DNA from: Rhodoluna limnophila
Lineage (GTDB): Bacteria > Actinomycetota > Actinomycetes > Actinomycetales > Microbacteriaceae
Assembly (NCBI GenBank): GCA_943326655.2
Contig: CALPUC020000011.1
Coordinates: 1-12,851 of the forward strand
Length of the DNA: 12,851 nt
Direction: 5' to 3'
Positions 1 through 6,362 of this stretch are shown here, piece after piece. The notes beneath the pieces were generated by a model. The model saw nothing but the letters and a program-made list of their open reading frames with translations, did not search any database and was not told the origin of the DNA. Positions within the stretch are counted from its first letter, which is position 1; each line of letters begins with the position of its first letter. A program made the position numbers and the translations under genes.

Positions 1-47
1 ACTAGTTCCTGACCATGGGATTCACCTGCGGTAAGCCAACGTAACAT
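1..47 (-). CDS. aroC: Chorismate synthase, N-terminal fragment (cut by window edge)
   Basis: Only the first 15 codons are in the window. The ATG lies at 45-47 on the minus strand and translates to MLRWLTAGESHGQEL. The pattern LRWLTAGESHG is the characteristic start of actinobacterial chorismate synthase, which converts 5-enolpyruvylshikimate-3-phosphate to chorismate using reduced flavin. The histidine of the ESHG motif is a conserved active-site residue in the family. The gene starts 27 bases after the aroE stop, on the same strand, so the two shikimate-pathway genes are probably co-transcribed. The ribosome site just upstream is weak (purine-rich, AATTAAGAGC). The rest of the gene is outside the window, so its integrity cannot be judged. 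Confidence 0.85.
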   Translation of the reverse strand, partial: MLRWLTAGESHGQEL

Positions 48-74
48 GCTCTTAATTCTCGCACAAAGAGCGGA

Positions 75-863
75 CTAAAGCGGTTTTACTGCGTTTGACA
101 TCGCCTTAAAGACATCTGCTTCGTTTTCAAGCAGAACTGTTCCATCGCCATTTTCGAAGATCCGCAGTTGGATGAGCGCTTGCCACAGCAACATCTCAAC
201 CCCGCTGATTCGATTGGCCGGAAGCCAGTTAGTAGCAAGTCCTGATGGCCACGGATCGTAGGAAACGTCAAAGATGACGGCCTGTTCGTGAACGTTGAGA
301 CGATCCACAATTAACGCACTGGGAAGCGTCGAGATGGTCAGTCCCGAAATCTCATCTTCATGAAAGCTAGCCAAAGACTTGGTTTGTAGGCCGAAGAGCT
401 CGGTGCTCTTTCGAGCGAAAACCGATAACTCCGCATCCGGGAAAAGTTGCCCAACGGCATGAACCGCTGAGCGAGCGGTGGCTCCAGATCCCAGAACGTT
501 TACCCTCTGGAAAGTCTCATCCGTGTGCTCGGTAATCGCCTTCTGAATGCCAAACGAATCGGTGTTATAGCCTTCCCAGCCAGCATCGGTATGGAGAAGG
601 GTGTTCACAACGCCTGTCACGCTGGCAACCGGACAACTGGGTATCGAAAGTTCGAACCCAACGTCCTTAAGCGGCATAGTTAGGCTCAAGCCACGCCAGG
701 TTTCATCACGGAGCCTCAAAAAGTCGGCAAGTTCATTTGCCTCAACGCGATAGCGCCCGTAATCCCAATCGAGCCCCAGTGCTTCGTAAGCCGCGGCATG
801 TATTGCAGGAGATTTACTGTGTTCAATGGGTGAACCAAGAACCGCTAGATGAGTGCTACTCAA
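75..863 (-). CDS. aroE: Shikimate dehydrogenase (NADP+)
   Basis: A 262-residue protein, close to the usual 270, that reduces 3-dehydroshikimate to shikimate in the cytoplasm. Family marks seen: substrate-binding SKSP at residues 16-19, the loop SLTMPLK at 60-66 with the catalytic lysine at 66, Asn88, NTD at 100-102 with the catalytic aspartate at 102, a nucleotide-binding GSGATAR loop at 125-131, and a conserved Gln near 228 in the MLLWQ stretch. The loop has Ser-Leu where many homologues have Asn-Val, which I believe is common in actinobacteria. The start is TTG (861-863). Moving upstream in frame, no ATG, GTG or TTG occurs before a TGA at 903-905, and no ATG or GTG follows before the SKSP motif. 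The start overlaps the mltG stop by 8 bases, suggesting translational coupling. Confidence 0.93.
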   Translation of the reverse strand: MSSTHLAVLGSPIEHSKSPAIHAAAYEALGLDWDYGRYRVEANELADFLRLRDETWRGLSLTMPLKDVGFELSIPSCPVASVTGVVNTLLHTDAGWEGYNTDSFGIQKAITEHTDETFQRVNVLGSGATARSAVHAVGQLFPDAELSVFARKSTELFGLQTKSLASFHEDEISGLTISTLPSALIVDRLNVHEQAVIFDVSYDPWPSGLATNWLPANRISGVEMLLWQALIQLRIFENGDGTVLLENEADVFKAMSNAVKPL

Positions 864-1893
864 TCCAACTCGGATTCGCGCGAAGCCAAGTGTCCCAACG
901 CTTCACAGACTTCAGGTGCCCGGCGTAGGTCTCATTGAACTCGGTTTCACCGGTCTCTAGGTTGACGGCCACAAAGTAAAACCAAGGACCATCAATCGGA
1001 TTTAGCGCCGCGTCGATAGCTGTGGTTCCTGGGGCGCCGATTGGACCGACCGGTAAACCGGGATACAGGTACGTGTTGTAAGGATTCTTCGATGCTCGCT
1101 CTTCAGGTGTATTGGTAAAGGTGCTTCCACTGGTCAAATAACTTATAGTGGCGCAGGATTGCAGCGGCATTCCAATATCCAGACGATTCTGGAAAACCCT
1201 GGCGACCTTGAAGAAATCGGTGGTGGCGCGAGCTTCTCGCTGCACGATGGAGGCGAGAGTTAGAACTTTGTGGCGATCAGCGTCCTTGACGCCGAATTTA
1301 TCTAACTCAACGTTCATTCGCTCGATCATTGTGCCAACCAGTTGCTGTGCTGAGTCCGCTGGGCTAATCTCATAAGTTGCTGGGAACAGATAACCGTCCA
1401 GATTGCGAAGATCGGCCGGCAATCCATAAACAGTCGGATCCTTGACAGCAAGCTCGAAGTCGGCCAAAGGCAACTTCGTGGCTTTGCTCAACTCGGCGAG
1501 CACCTGAGGTAGGCGAAGCCCTTCTCTAATGGTGACCACATTGACGACACGAGTTTTAGGGTCTGCTATAAGGTCGAGAGCGGCGTCGGCAGACATACCC
1601 TTTCGAAGCGTAAAAGTACCAGGTATGAACACTGGATTGCGGGCGATGATTCTCTTGTACGTGAAGGAGAAATTCTTAGTTACACCCAATTCGACGAGTT
1701 TCGTGGCAACGACTTCGCCGCTATCGCCTGATTCAATCTTCAATTCGACTTTGCCAACACCCTGGCCTTCAAAATCCGCTCCTGAGATAGTGTCGATCGC
1801 TGCACGGATCTGCCCTCTAAATGCGTATCCCGTCCCCGCGGTGACAACGAGTAACAACGCTAGAACGATGACGACTATCTTGCGCTTGCTCAT
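856..1893 (-). CDS. mltG: Endolytic murein transglycosylase MltG (YceG family)
   Basis: A 345-residue membrane-anchored protein. Residues 5-25 form a single N-terminal transmembrane helix after a short basic tail (MSKRK), so the rest should lie outside the membrane. A LysM-like segment follows (around 50-100), then the YceG catalytic domain: DGYLFPATYEI (166-176), ASIVQREA (214-221) with the predicted catalytic Glu220 (equivalent to E. coli Glu218), NPYNTYLYPGLPVGPIGAPG (270-289) and a C-terminal NETYAGHLKSV stretch. The family cleaves nascent glycan strands within the chain and is thought to release new peptidoglycan from its membrane anchor. The ATG (1891-1893) overlaps the ruvX stop as ATGA and has a good GGAG site about 6 bases upstream. 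Here MltG lies between ruvX and aroE, an arrangement also seen in mycobacteria. Confidence 0.93.
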   Translation of the reverse strand: MSKRKIVVIVLALLLVVTAGTGYAFRGQIRAAIDTISGADFEGQGVGKVELKIESGDSGEVVATKLVELGVTKNFSFTYKRIIARNPVFIPGTFTLRKGMSADAALDLIADPKTRVVNVVTIREGLRLPQVLAELSKATKLPLADFELAVKDPTVYGLPADLRNLDGYLFPATYEISPADSAQQLVGTMIERMNVELDKFGVKDADRHKVLTLASIVQREARATTDFFKVARVFQNRLDIGMPLQSCATISYLTSGSTFTNTPEERASKNPYNTYLYPGLPVGPIGAPGTTAIDAALNPIDGPWFYFVAVNLETGETEFNETYAGHLKSVKRWDTWLRANPSWIE

Positions 1894-2354
1894 GAAAACT
1901 CCGATACATCAATGCCAGGTATCTGGCCGGTTGCTCTCTCATAGGAAAGAGCACTTTCTACTATTAGGGTAGCAGCGGCAGCATCTATCACGCCTTTAGA
2001 TTGACGAGAGTTCTTACCTGAAGCCTGAAGCTGGCTCTGGGCGGCCCTCGTGCTCATGCGCTCATCCACCAAGCGAAGGTTCGAAACTCCTGATTGAAAA
2101 AGCTGTTTTGCAAACTCAATCGCCAAAACGGTGGATTGGGTGTGCTCCCCCTGCAGATTGAGCGGTAGGCCAACGTATATCTCGATCGGTTCCTGTTCGC
2201 TAATCAGTTCCAACAAACTACTTAGCGCTTCGTCGTTATTCTGCAAGGTTGCTAACGGGCTACAAATGATTCCGTCGACGCTTGAAACTGCGACGCCGAT
2301 TCTGGCTACACCAAAATCGACACCGATCCGTCTTCCCAGGCGAAAGTTAGCCAA
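1890..2354 (-). CDS. ruvX: Holliday-junction resolvase-like YqgF/RuvX family nuclease
   Basis: A 154-residue RNase H-fold protein, the normal family length. Seen: GVDFGVARIGVA (11-22) with the first acidic residue Asp13, VGLPLNLQG (61-69), LVDERMST (95-102) with Glu98, and GVIDAAAATLIVES (121-134) with Asp124, completing the expected acidic triad. YqgF proteins have been linked to Holliday-junction resolution and to 16S rRNA 5'-end maturation. The sequence does not decide between these roles, though a place next to alaS and rpsD is compatible with the rRNA one. The start is TTG (2352-2354): the next upstream in-frame triplets lead to a TAG at 2364-2366 with no other start, and a later start would delete GVDFG. 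It overlaps the alaS stop by 8 bases. Confidence 0.92.
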   Translation of the reverse strand: MANFRLGRRIGVDFGVARIGVAVSSVDGIICSPLATLQNNDEALSSLLELISEQEPIEIYVGLPLNLQGEHTQSTVLAIEFAKQLFQSGVSNLRLVDERMSTRAAQSQLQASGKNSRQSKGVIDAAAATLIVESALSYERATGQIPGIDVSEFS

Positions 2355-4998
2355 GTTCTTTTTCTATTGCGGAGATAGCGGCAGGAATTGCTGAAACATC
2401 CGTTCCGCCGCCCTGCGCTAGATCGTCTTTGCCCCCACCGCCACCGCCGAGAATTGACGAGGCTAGTTTCACGAGCGCTCCGGCCTTGACGCCTCTAGCG
2501 CGGGCACCTTCGCCACAAGCCACAAGAATCGCCGGCTTGTCTGCAATTACGGCAGACACGAATACAACAGCTTCTGTGCCCAATTCTTGACGAAGCTGAG
2601 TTGCGATTCCACGTAGCGGTTCAGCCGAGTCGAGCTCACCAACCTCGGCAAATACAACCTTGTTGGAACCGATGGTTTTTGCAGCTGCCAACCACTGTGG
2701 AACCTTGTTTGCCTGCGCCTGTTGTTCAAAAGAAGCCAATCGCTTCTGAACGCTACGCAGTTCATCAAAAGTTGCACTTAGCTTGTCTTCGAGCGAACCA
2801 ACCGGAACCTTTGCTAAATCGGCCAGACGGGAAACCAAGGCGCGCTCTAAAGCGAGCGAACGGAAGGCCTCAATTCCAACAAAGGCTTCAATACGACGCG
2901 AACCGGAACCAACCGACGATTCGGCTCCCAGAGCCAGCAAGCCGATCTGGCTAGATCTACTTACGTGCGTTCCACCACATAGTTCGCGAGACCATGGGCC
3001 ACCAACTTGCACTACTCGCACGAGTTCGTCGTAGGTTTCACCAAACAGAGCAACTGCTCCAAAGTTCTTGGCTTCGGTTTGACTCATCAGGTGAGCGCTT
3101 ACCGCGAGGTCTCGCCTAATCGCGAGGTTGCTAACCTCTTCAAGTTCACTCTTGGTTTCCGCTGAAAGCGCCTGATTCCAAGCAAAATCGAGGCGTAGGT
3201 AACCAGGCTTGTTGTAAGAACCAGACTGCAGTGCCGAGGGGCCAAGTACCTGTCGAAGAGCAGCGTGAAGAACGTGCGTTCCCGAGTGAGCCTGGCAAGC
3301 GCCGAGTCTCCAGTTTTCGTCAACCTGTGTTTTCGCAACTGCGTCAAGGGAAACCTGACCACTTCGGACCAAAACCTTGTGAGAAATCAGCCCCTTGATC
3401 GGCTTTTGAACATCTAGAACCTCAAGCTCGAAGCCGTCTCCAAGGATTAAACCAGCATCAGCGGCCTGCCCGCCGGATTCTGCGTAGAGGCTTGTGGTGT
3501 CGAGGATTACCTCACCCACTGAACCTTTCGGCAAATCAGCTACGGCAACGCCCTCGTGAATCAGGCCGAGGACTCTGCCCGAGGATTCCAGCTCGTCGTA
3601 GCCGGTGAATTTCGTGACACCCTTAGAGCGGAAATCTGAGTAGACCGAGAGGTCGGTTCCGCCAAGTTTCTTTTCTCTGGCATCGGCCTTGGCGCGATCA
3701 CGCTGTTCAGCCATCAGGCTGGTGAACCCTTCACGGTCTACTGTGATTCCCGCCTCTTCGGCGATCTCTACCGTCAAATCAATAGGAAAACCATAGGTGT
3801 CGTGAAGTAGAAATGCTGCGTCTCCGGCCAGCGCAGATCCTTTGCCGCTCTTGACGTCTGCAATTGACTGATCTAGAACCAGTGAACCGCTAGTGAGAGT
3901 TCTAAGGAACGCGTCCTCCTCGGCAACGGCAGTAGCTGAGATGCGCGAAAAATCGTCCTGGAGCTCAGGATAGGACTCCTTCATCGCGTGCATCGATGCC
4001 TCAATCAGCGAACCTATGACGGGCTTCGTAACACCCATTAGTCTCATCGCGCGGATTGATCGGCGCAAAAGGCGGCGGAGCACGTAGCCACGACCATCGT
4101 TACCAGGAGTCACGCCATCGCCAATCAGCATCAAGGCGCTCCGAATGTGGTCTGCTACGACGCGAAGTCGAACGTCGTCATCCACGGAATGACCGTACAA
4201 CTTACCCGAGAGTTCGGCCGCCAGGTCTAATACCGGTCGTACTTCGTCGATTTCATAAAGGTTTTCAACGCCCTGCATCAGAAACGCGACGCGCTCTAGA
4301 CCCATGCCAGTATCAATGTTCTTCTTCGGTAAGTCCCCGAGTATTTCGAAGTCATCCTTACCGATACCTCTGCCACGCTCATACTGCATGAAGACGAGGT
4401 TCCAGATTTCGATGTAGCGGTCATCGTCGACGGCGGGCCCGCCCTCTTTACCGTAGTCGGGGCCACGGTCGTAGTAGATCTCGCTGCACGGACCTGAAGG
4501 CCCTGGTTGACCAGTTGACCAGAAGTTGTCTTTCATTCCAAGTCGCTGGATACGCTCCATTGGGATGTCGGCAACTTCTCGCCAGAGTTCGATTGCCTCG
4601 TCGTCATCCTTGTAAACAGTTACCCAAAGTAATTCAGGGTCTAGCGCAAGGCAGCCAGATTCTAGAGAACCGGTGAGAAATTCCCAAGCAAAGGCGATCG
4701 CCTCGCGTTTGAAGTAGTCGCCAAACGAAAAATTGCCATTCATTTGGAAGAAAGTTCCGTGCCTGGTGGTCTTGCCAACCTCTTCAATATCGAGTGTTCT
4801 AATGCACTTTTGCACGCTGGTTGCACGAGCGTAAGGTGCCGGCACTAAACCAGACATGTAAGGAATAAACGGCACCATGCCGGCCACGGTAAATAACAGC
4901 GAAGGGTCTTCACTGATCAGCGATGCCGACGGAACAACCGTGTGATTTTTGCTTGCGAAGAAATCTAGCCAACGCCGCCTGATTTCAGCGGTTCTCAT
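2347..4998 (-). CDS. alaS: Alanyl-tRNA synthetase
   Basis: A full-length 883-residue class II synthetase that charges tRNA-Ala. Domains in order: an aminoacylation core beginning at MRTAEIRRRWLDFF, motif 2 region RHGTFFQMNGNFSFGDYF (79-96), motif 3 GMGLERVAF (about 231-239), then an editing domain whose metal-binding residues are intact (HSGTH beginning at His571 and CGGTH with Cys674 and His678), and a C-terminal C-Ala domain ending in a glycine-rich loop (six consecutive Gly near 851-857, then KDDLAQGGG). The editing domain should hydrolyse Ser- and Gly-tRNA-Ala. The ATG start is 3 bases after the stop of the 70-residue membrane protein, and its ribosome site (AGTAAAG) is weak, so translation is probably coupled. 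Its own stop overlaps the ruvX start. No odd residue or truncation was seen. Confidence 0.98.
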   Translation of the reverse strand: MRTAEIRRRWLDFFASKNHTVVPSASLISEDPSLLFTVAGMVPFIPYMSGLVPAPYARATSVQKCIRTLDIEEVGKTTRHGTFFQMNGNFSFGDYFKREAIAFAWEFLTGSLESGCLALDPELLWVTVYKDDDEAIELWREVADIPMERIQRLGMKDNFWSTGQPGPSGPCSEIYYDRGPDYGKEGGPAVDDDRYIEIWNLVFMQYERGRGIGKDDFEILGDLPKKNIDTGMGLERVAFLMQGVENLYEIDEVRPVLDLAAELSGKLYGHSVDDDVRLRVVADHIRSALMLIGDGVTPGNDGRGYVLRRLLRRSIRAMRLMGVTKPVIGSLIEASMHAMKESYPELQDDFSRISATAVAEEDAFLRTLTSGSLVLDQSIADVKSGKGSALAGDAAFLLHDTYGFPIDLTVEIAEEAGITVDREGFTSLMAEQRDRAKADAREKKLGGTDLSVYSDFRSKGVTKFTGYDELESSGRVLGLIHEGVAVADLPKGSVGEVILDTTSLYAESGGQAADAGLILGDGFELEVLDVQKPIKGLISHKVLVRSGQVSLDAVAKTQVDENWRLGACQAHSGTHVLHAALRQVLGPSALQSGSYNKPGYLRLDFAWNQALSAETKSELEEVSNLAIRRDLAVSAHLMSQTEAKNFGAVALFGETYDELVRVVQVGGPWSRELCGGTHVSRSSQIGLLALGAESSVGSGSRRIEAFVGIEAFRSLALERALVSRLADLAKVPVGSLEDKLSATFDELRSVQKRLASFEQQAQANKVPQWLAAAKTIGSNKVVFAEVGELDSAEPLRGIATQLRQELGTEAVVFVSAVIADKPAILVACGEGARARGVKAGALVKLASSILGGGGGGKDDLAQGGGTDVSAIPAAISAIEKELG

Positions 4999-5001
4999 GC
5001 T

Positions 5002-5214
5002 TTACTTATCAGTCTTGCGCGCAACAGGGCGCTTTACAGCTGGCTTCTTTACTTCAACTTCAGCTTCGTAACCCTCGGCAAAAGCTTCGACCAATGACAT
5101 TAGGCGATCAGTTGCATCGTCGTAAGCGGCTTTGGCCTTAGGGTTCTTTTCAATCTGCTTGGCAGCGACTAAACCGACGCCAATGCCTGCAACCAACCAA
5201 AAAAGTTTCTTCAT
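5002..5214 (-). CDS. Small single-pass membrane protein of unknown function
   Basis: A 70-residue protein I do not recognise as a characterised family. Residues 4-19 (LFWLVAGIGVGLVAAK) are a glycine-containing hydrophobic helix after MKK. A charged, probably helical segment follows (about 20-52), then a basic, proline-containing tail (KKPAVKRPVARKTDK). The overall shape resembles YtxH-like small membrane proteins. Basic residues flank both ends, so topology cannot be read with confidence. It starts 8 bases after the DUF948 stop, with a TAGGA ribosome site that overlaps that stop codon, and ends 3 bases before alaS. This tight packing argues that it is a real gene translated with its neighbours, and that it may be a partner of the DUF948 protein. 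Its function is unknown. Confidence 0.8.
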   Translation of the reverse strand: MKKLFWLVAGIGVGLVAAKQIEKNPKAKAAYDDATDRLMSLVEAFAEGYEAEVEVKKPAVKRPVARKTDK

Positions 5215-5222
5215 AATCAGTC

Positions 5223-5576
5223 CTACTTCTTTTTCTTGTTGCCGGTCAGGCTTGAGAAACTCTTGAGATAACCGGCAAGCTTCATCAGCGGAGAACCGAC
5301 TGAAGCTGAGAAAACGGCCACCAAGGATTGGATGTTGTTACTCATGTCAGCCACGTTATCGGTAATGACGTCGATCTTTGCCAACTGCTTGTTGGTCTGA
5401 TCCACGGTTTCGCCAAGACCCGCGAGCAGGGGCGGAAGGTTGTCGTTGATCTCTTTAACTGTTGCCGTTGTTTCGTCGAGCAGCTTGCCCAACTTCAACA
5501 AAGGAATGGCTAAAACGAGCACCAACAGAGCCAACGCTCCAGCAGCAATCAATGCTGCTAATTCGCCACCACTCAT
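5223..5576 (-). CDS. DUF948-type membrane-anchored coiled-coil protein
   Basis: A 117-residue protein with one N-terminal transmembrane helix (about residues 7-27, LAALIAAGALALLVLVLAI), followed by a long polar helical region rich in heptad-like Leu/Ile/Val (LLDETTATVKEINDNLPPLL and the following 40 residues) and a lysine tail (KKKK). This matches the general DUF948 layout: a membrane anchor plus a helix resembling methyl-accepting or tether proteins, without catalytic residues. The biochemical role of the family is unknown. The ATG at 5574-5576 is preceded by an AGGA ribosome site. The gene starts 21 bases after the rpsD stop and is followed 8 bases later by a second small membrane protein. 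The DUF948 call comes from recall of the family pattern, not from a search. Confidence 0.82.
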   Translation of the reverse strand: MSGGELAALIAAGALALLVLVLAIPLLKLGKLLDETTATVKEINDNLPPLLAGLGETVDQTNKQLAKIDVITDNVADMSNNIQSLVAVFSASVGSPLMKLAGYLKSFSSLTGNKKKK

Positions 5577-5597
5577 CGGGTTCCTAACGTTTGGTTA

Positions 5598-6227
5598 CTA
5601 GCGAGCTGCGTAGTACTCAACAACCAACTGCACTTCACAGGTTACTGGAACCTCTGCGCGCTTTGGTCGACGAGTAAGAGTTGCGTGTAGCTTGTCTAGC
5701 TGAACATCTAGGTAGCCAGGCACTGGAGGAAGAACATCTACGTGTCCGCCTGCTGCAGCAACCTGGAAAGGCTCGGTGCGCTCGCTCTTCTCGTGAACGT
5801 GGATGGTCTGACCAGGCTTCACGCGGAAGCTAGGACGGTCTACGCGCTGGCCGTTGACCAGAATGTGACGGTGAACAACCATCTGACGAGACTGAGAGAT
5901 AGTGCGGGCGAAACCAGCACGGAGGACTAGAGCGTCGAGACGCATTTCTAGAAGCTCAACTAGGTTTTCACCGGTTAGGCCCTCGGTGCGCTTGGCTTCA
6001 ACAAAGGTGTTGCGTAGCTGTGCTTCGCGGATGCCGTACTGGGCGCGTAGGCGCTGCTTCTCGCGAAGACGAACGGCGAAATCGCTGTCGGTCTTGCGCT
6101 TGGTGCGACCGTGCTGACCAGGCGCGTATGGACGCTTCTCAAGGTACTTGGCTGCTTTCGGGGTTAGAGCTAGGCCTAGCGCGCGCGATAGGCGGGTTTT
6201 GCTGCGGGTACGTGAAGTCTTAGACAC
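5598..6227 (-). CDS. rpsD: 30S ribosomal protein S4
   Basis: A 209-residue S4, an early-binding protein of the small subunit that contacts 16S rRNA. Seen: the basic N-terminus (SRTRSKTRLSRALG), the conserved RPYAPGQHGR (32-41), and an S4 RNA-binding domain at about 96-158 (MRLDALVLRAGFARTISQSR, then VHRHILVNGQRVDRPSFRVK). The only cysteine is at residue 197, so this is the zinc-free (C-minus) type that lacks the N-terminal cysteine cluster. The start is GTG (6225-6227), chosen because it gives the expected MSKTSRTRSK end and follows a strong AAAGGA site. The gene is not beside rpsM/rpsK/rpoA here but upstream of the DUF948 protein and alaS, an arrangement known from Streptomyces and related actinobacteria. 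S4 represses its own operon in several bacteria; the 135-base leader upstream could serve this. Confidence 0.97.
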   Translation of the reverse strand: MSKTSRTRSKTRLSRALGLALTPKAAKYLEKRPYAPGQHGRTKRKTDSDFAVRLREKQRLRAQYGIREAQLRNTFVEAKRTEGLTGENLVELLEMRLDALVLRAGFARTISQSRQMVVHRHILVNGQRVDRPSFRVKPGQTIHVHEKSERTEPFQVAAAGGHVDVLPPVPGYLDVQLDKLHATLTRRPKRAEVPVTCEVQLVVEYYAAR

Positions 6228-6231
6228 GTGA

Positions 6232-6237
6232 TCCTTT
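6232..6237 (-). promoter_or_regulatory. Ribosome-binding site of rpsD
   Basis: On the minus strand AAAGGA lies 4 bases before the GTG start of rpsD. It is among the best ribosome sites in the window and supports the GTG codon as the true start. Confidence 0.7.
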
Positions 6238-6272
6238 CGGAAGTTTCGTTTACAAGTAGGTACTGCCCAAAA

Positions 6273-6291
6273 ATGTTCGGCTAATGAACAT
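6273..6291 (-). terminator. Hairpin with short T-run: weak rarA terminator or rpsD leader element
   Basis: On the minus strand ATGTTC and GAACAT form a 6-bp stem around a 7-base loop (ATTAGCC), and a short T-run (TTTT, 6272-6269) follows directly. A G-T wobble can add a seventh pair. The stem has only two G-C pairs, so it is weak for an intrinsic terminator. It lies 72 bases past the rarA stop and about 45 bases before the rpsD start. It could end rarA transcripts, act in S4 autoregulation, or be chance. Confidence 0.3.
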
Positions 6292-6362
6292 CATTTTCCG
6301 AGTCTCGCAGCCAGAGAGAATCTCAAAAAATAGCAACCTGACAAGATTAGCAACAAAACTCG

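Larger units (their letters stand above)
6228..6362 (-). promoter_or_regulatory. rpsD promoter/leader region between rarA and rpsD
   Basis: At 135 bases this is the longest non-coding stretch in the window and lies before a highly expressed ribosomal gene. On the minus strand it contains a possible -35 box TTGTCA (6339-6344), a 16-base spacer and a weak -10 box GATTCT (6317-6322), which would give a leader of about 80 bases. A hairpin (6273-6291) lies inside that leader, and the AAAGGA ribosome site closes it. The region is AT-rich, with runs of T or A on either strand. The boxes are poor matches and are assigned by eye. The location is a much stronger argument for a promoter than the motifs are. 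Confidence 0.4.

Noticed and set aside
1529..1972. A 147-codon plus-strand ORF opposite mltG and ruvX.
   Set aside because: It is antisense to two clearly recognised genes, has no ribosome site or family resemblance, and such shadow frames are common here.
2427..2450. The run of glycine codons near the alaS 3' end, considered as a simple-sequence repeat or slippage site.
   Set aside because: A glycine-rich loop is a normal conserved feature of the AlaRS C-terminal domain, and the frame continues correctly through the expected AQGGG.
4056..4391. A 111-codon Arg/Ser-rich plus-strand ORF opposite alaS.
   Set aside because: Arg/Ser/Pro-rich composition is typical of the reverse strand of a conserved gene; nothing supports translation.
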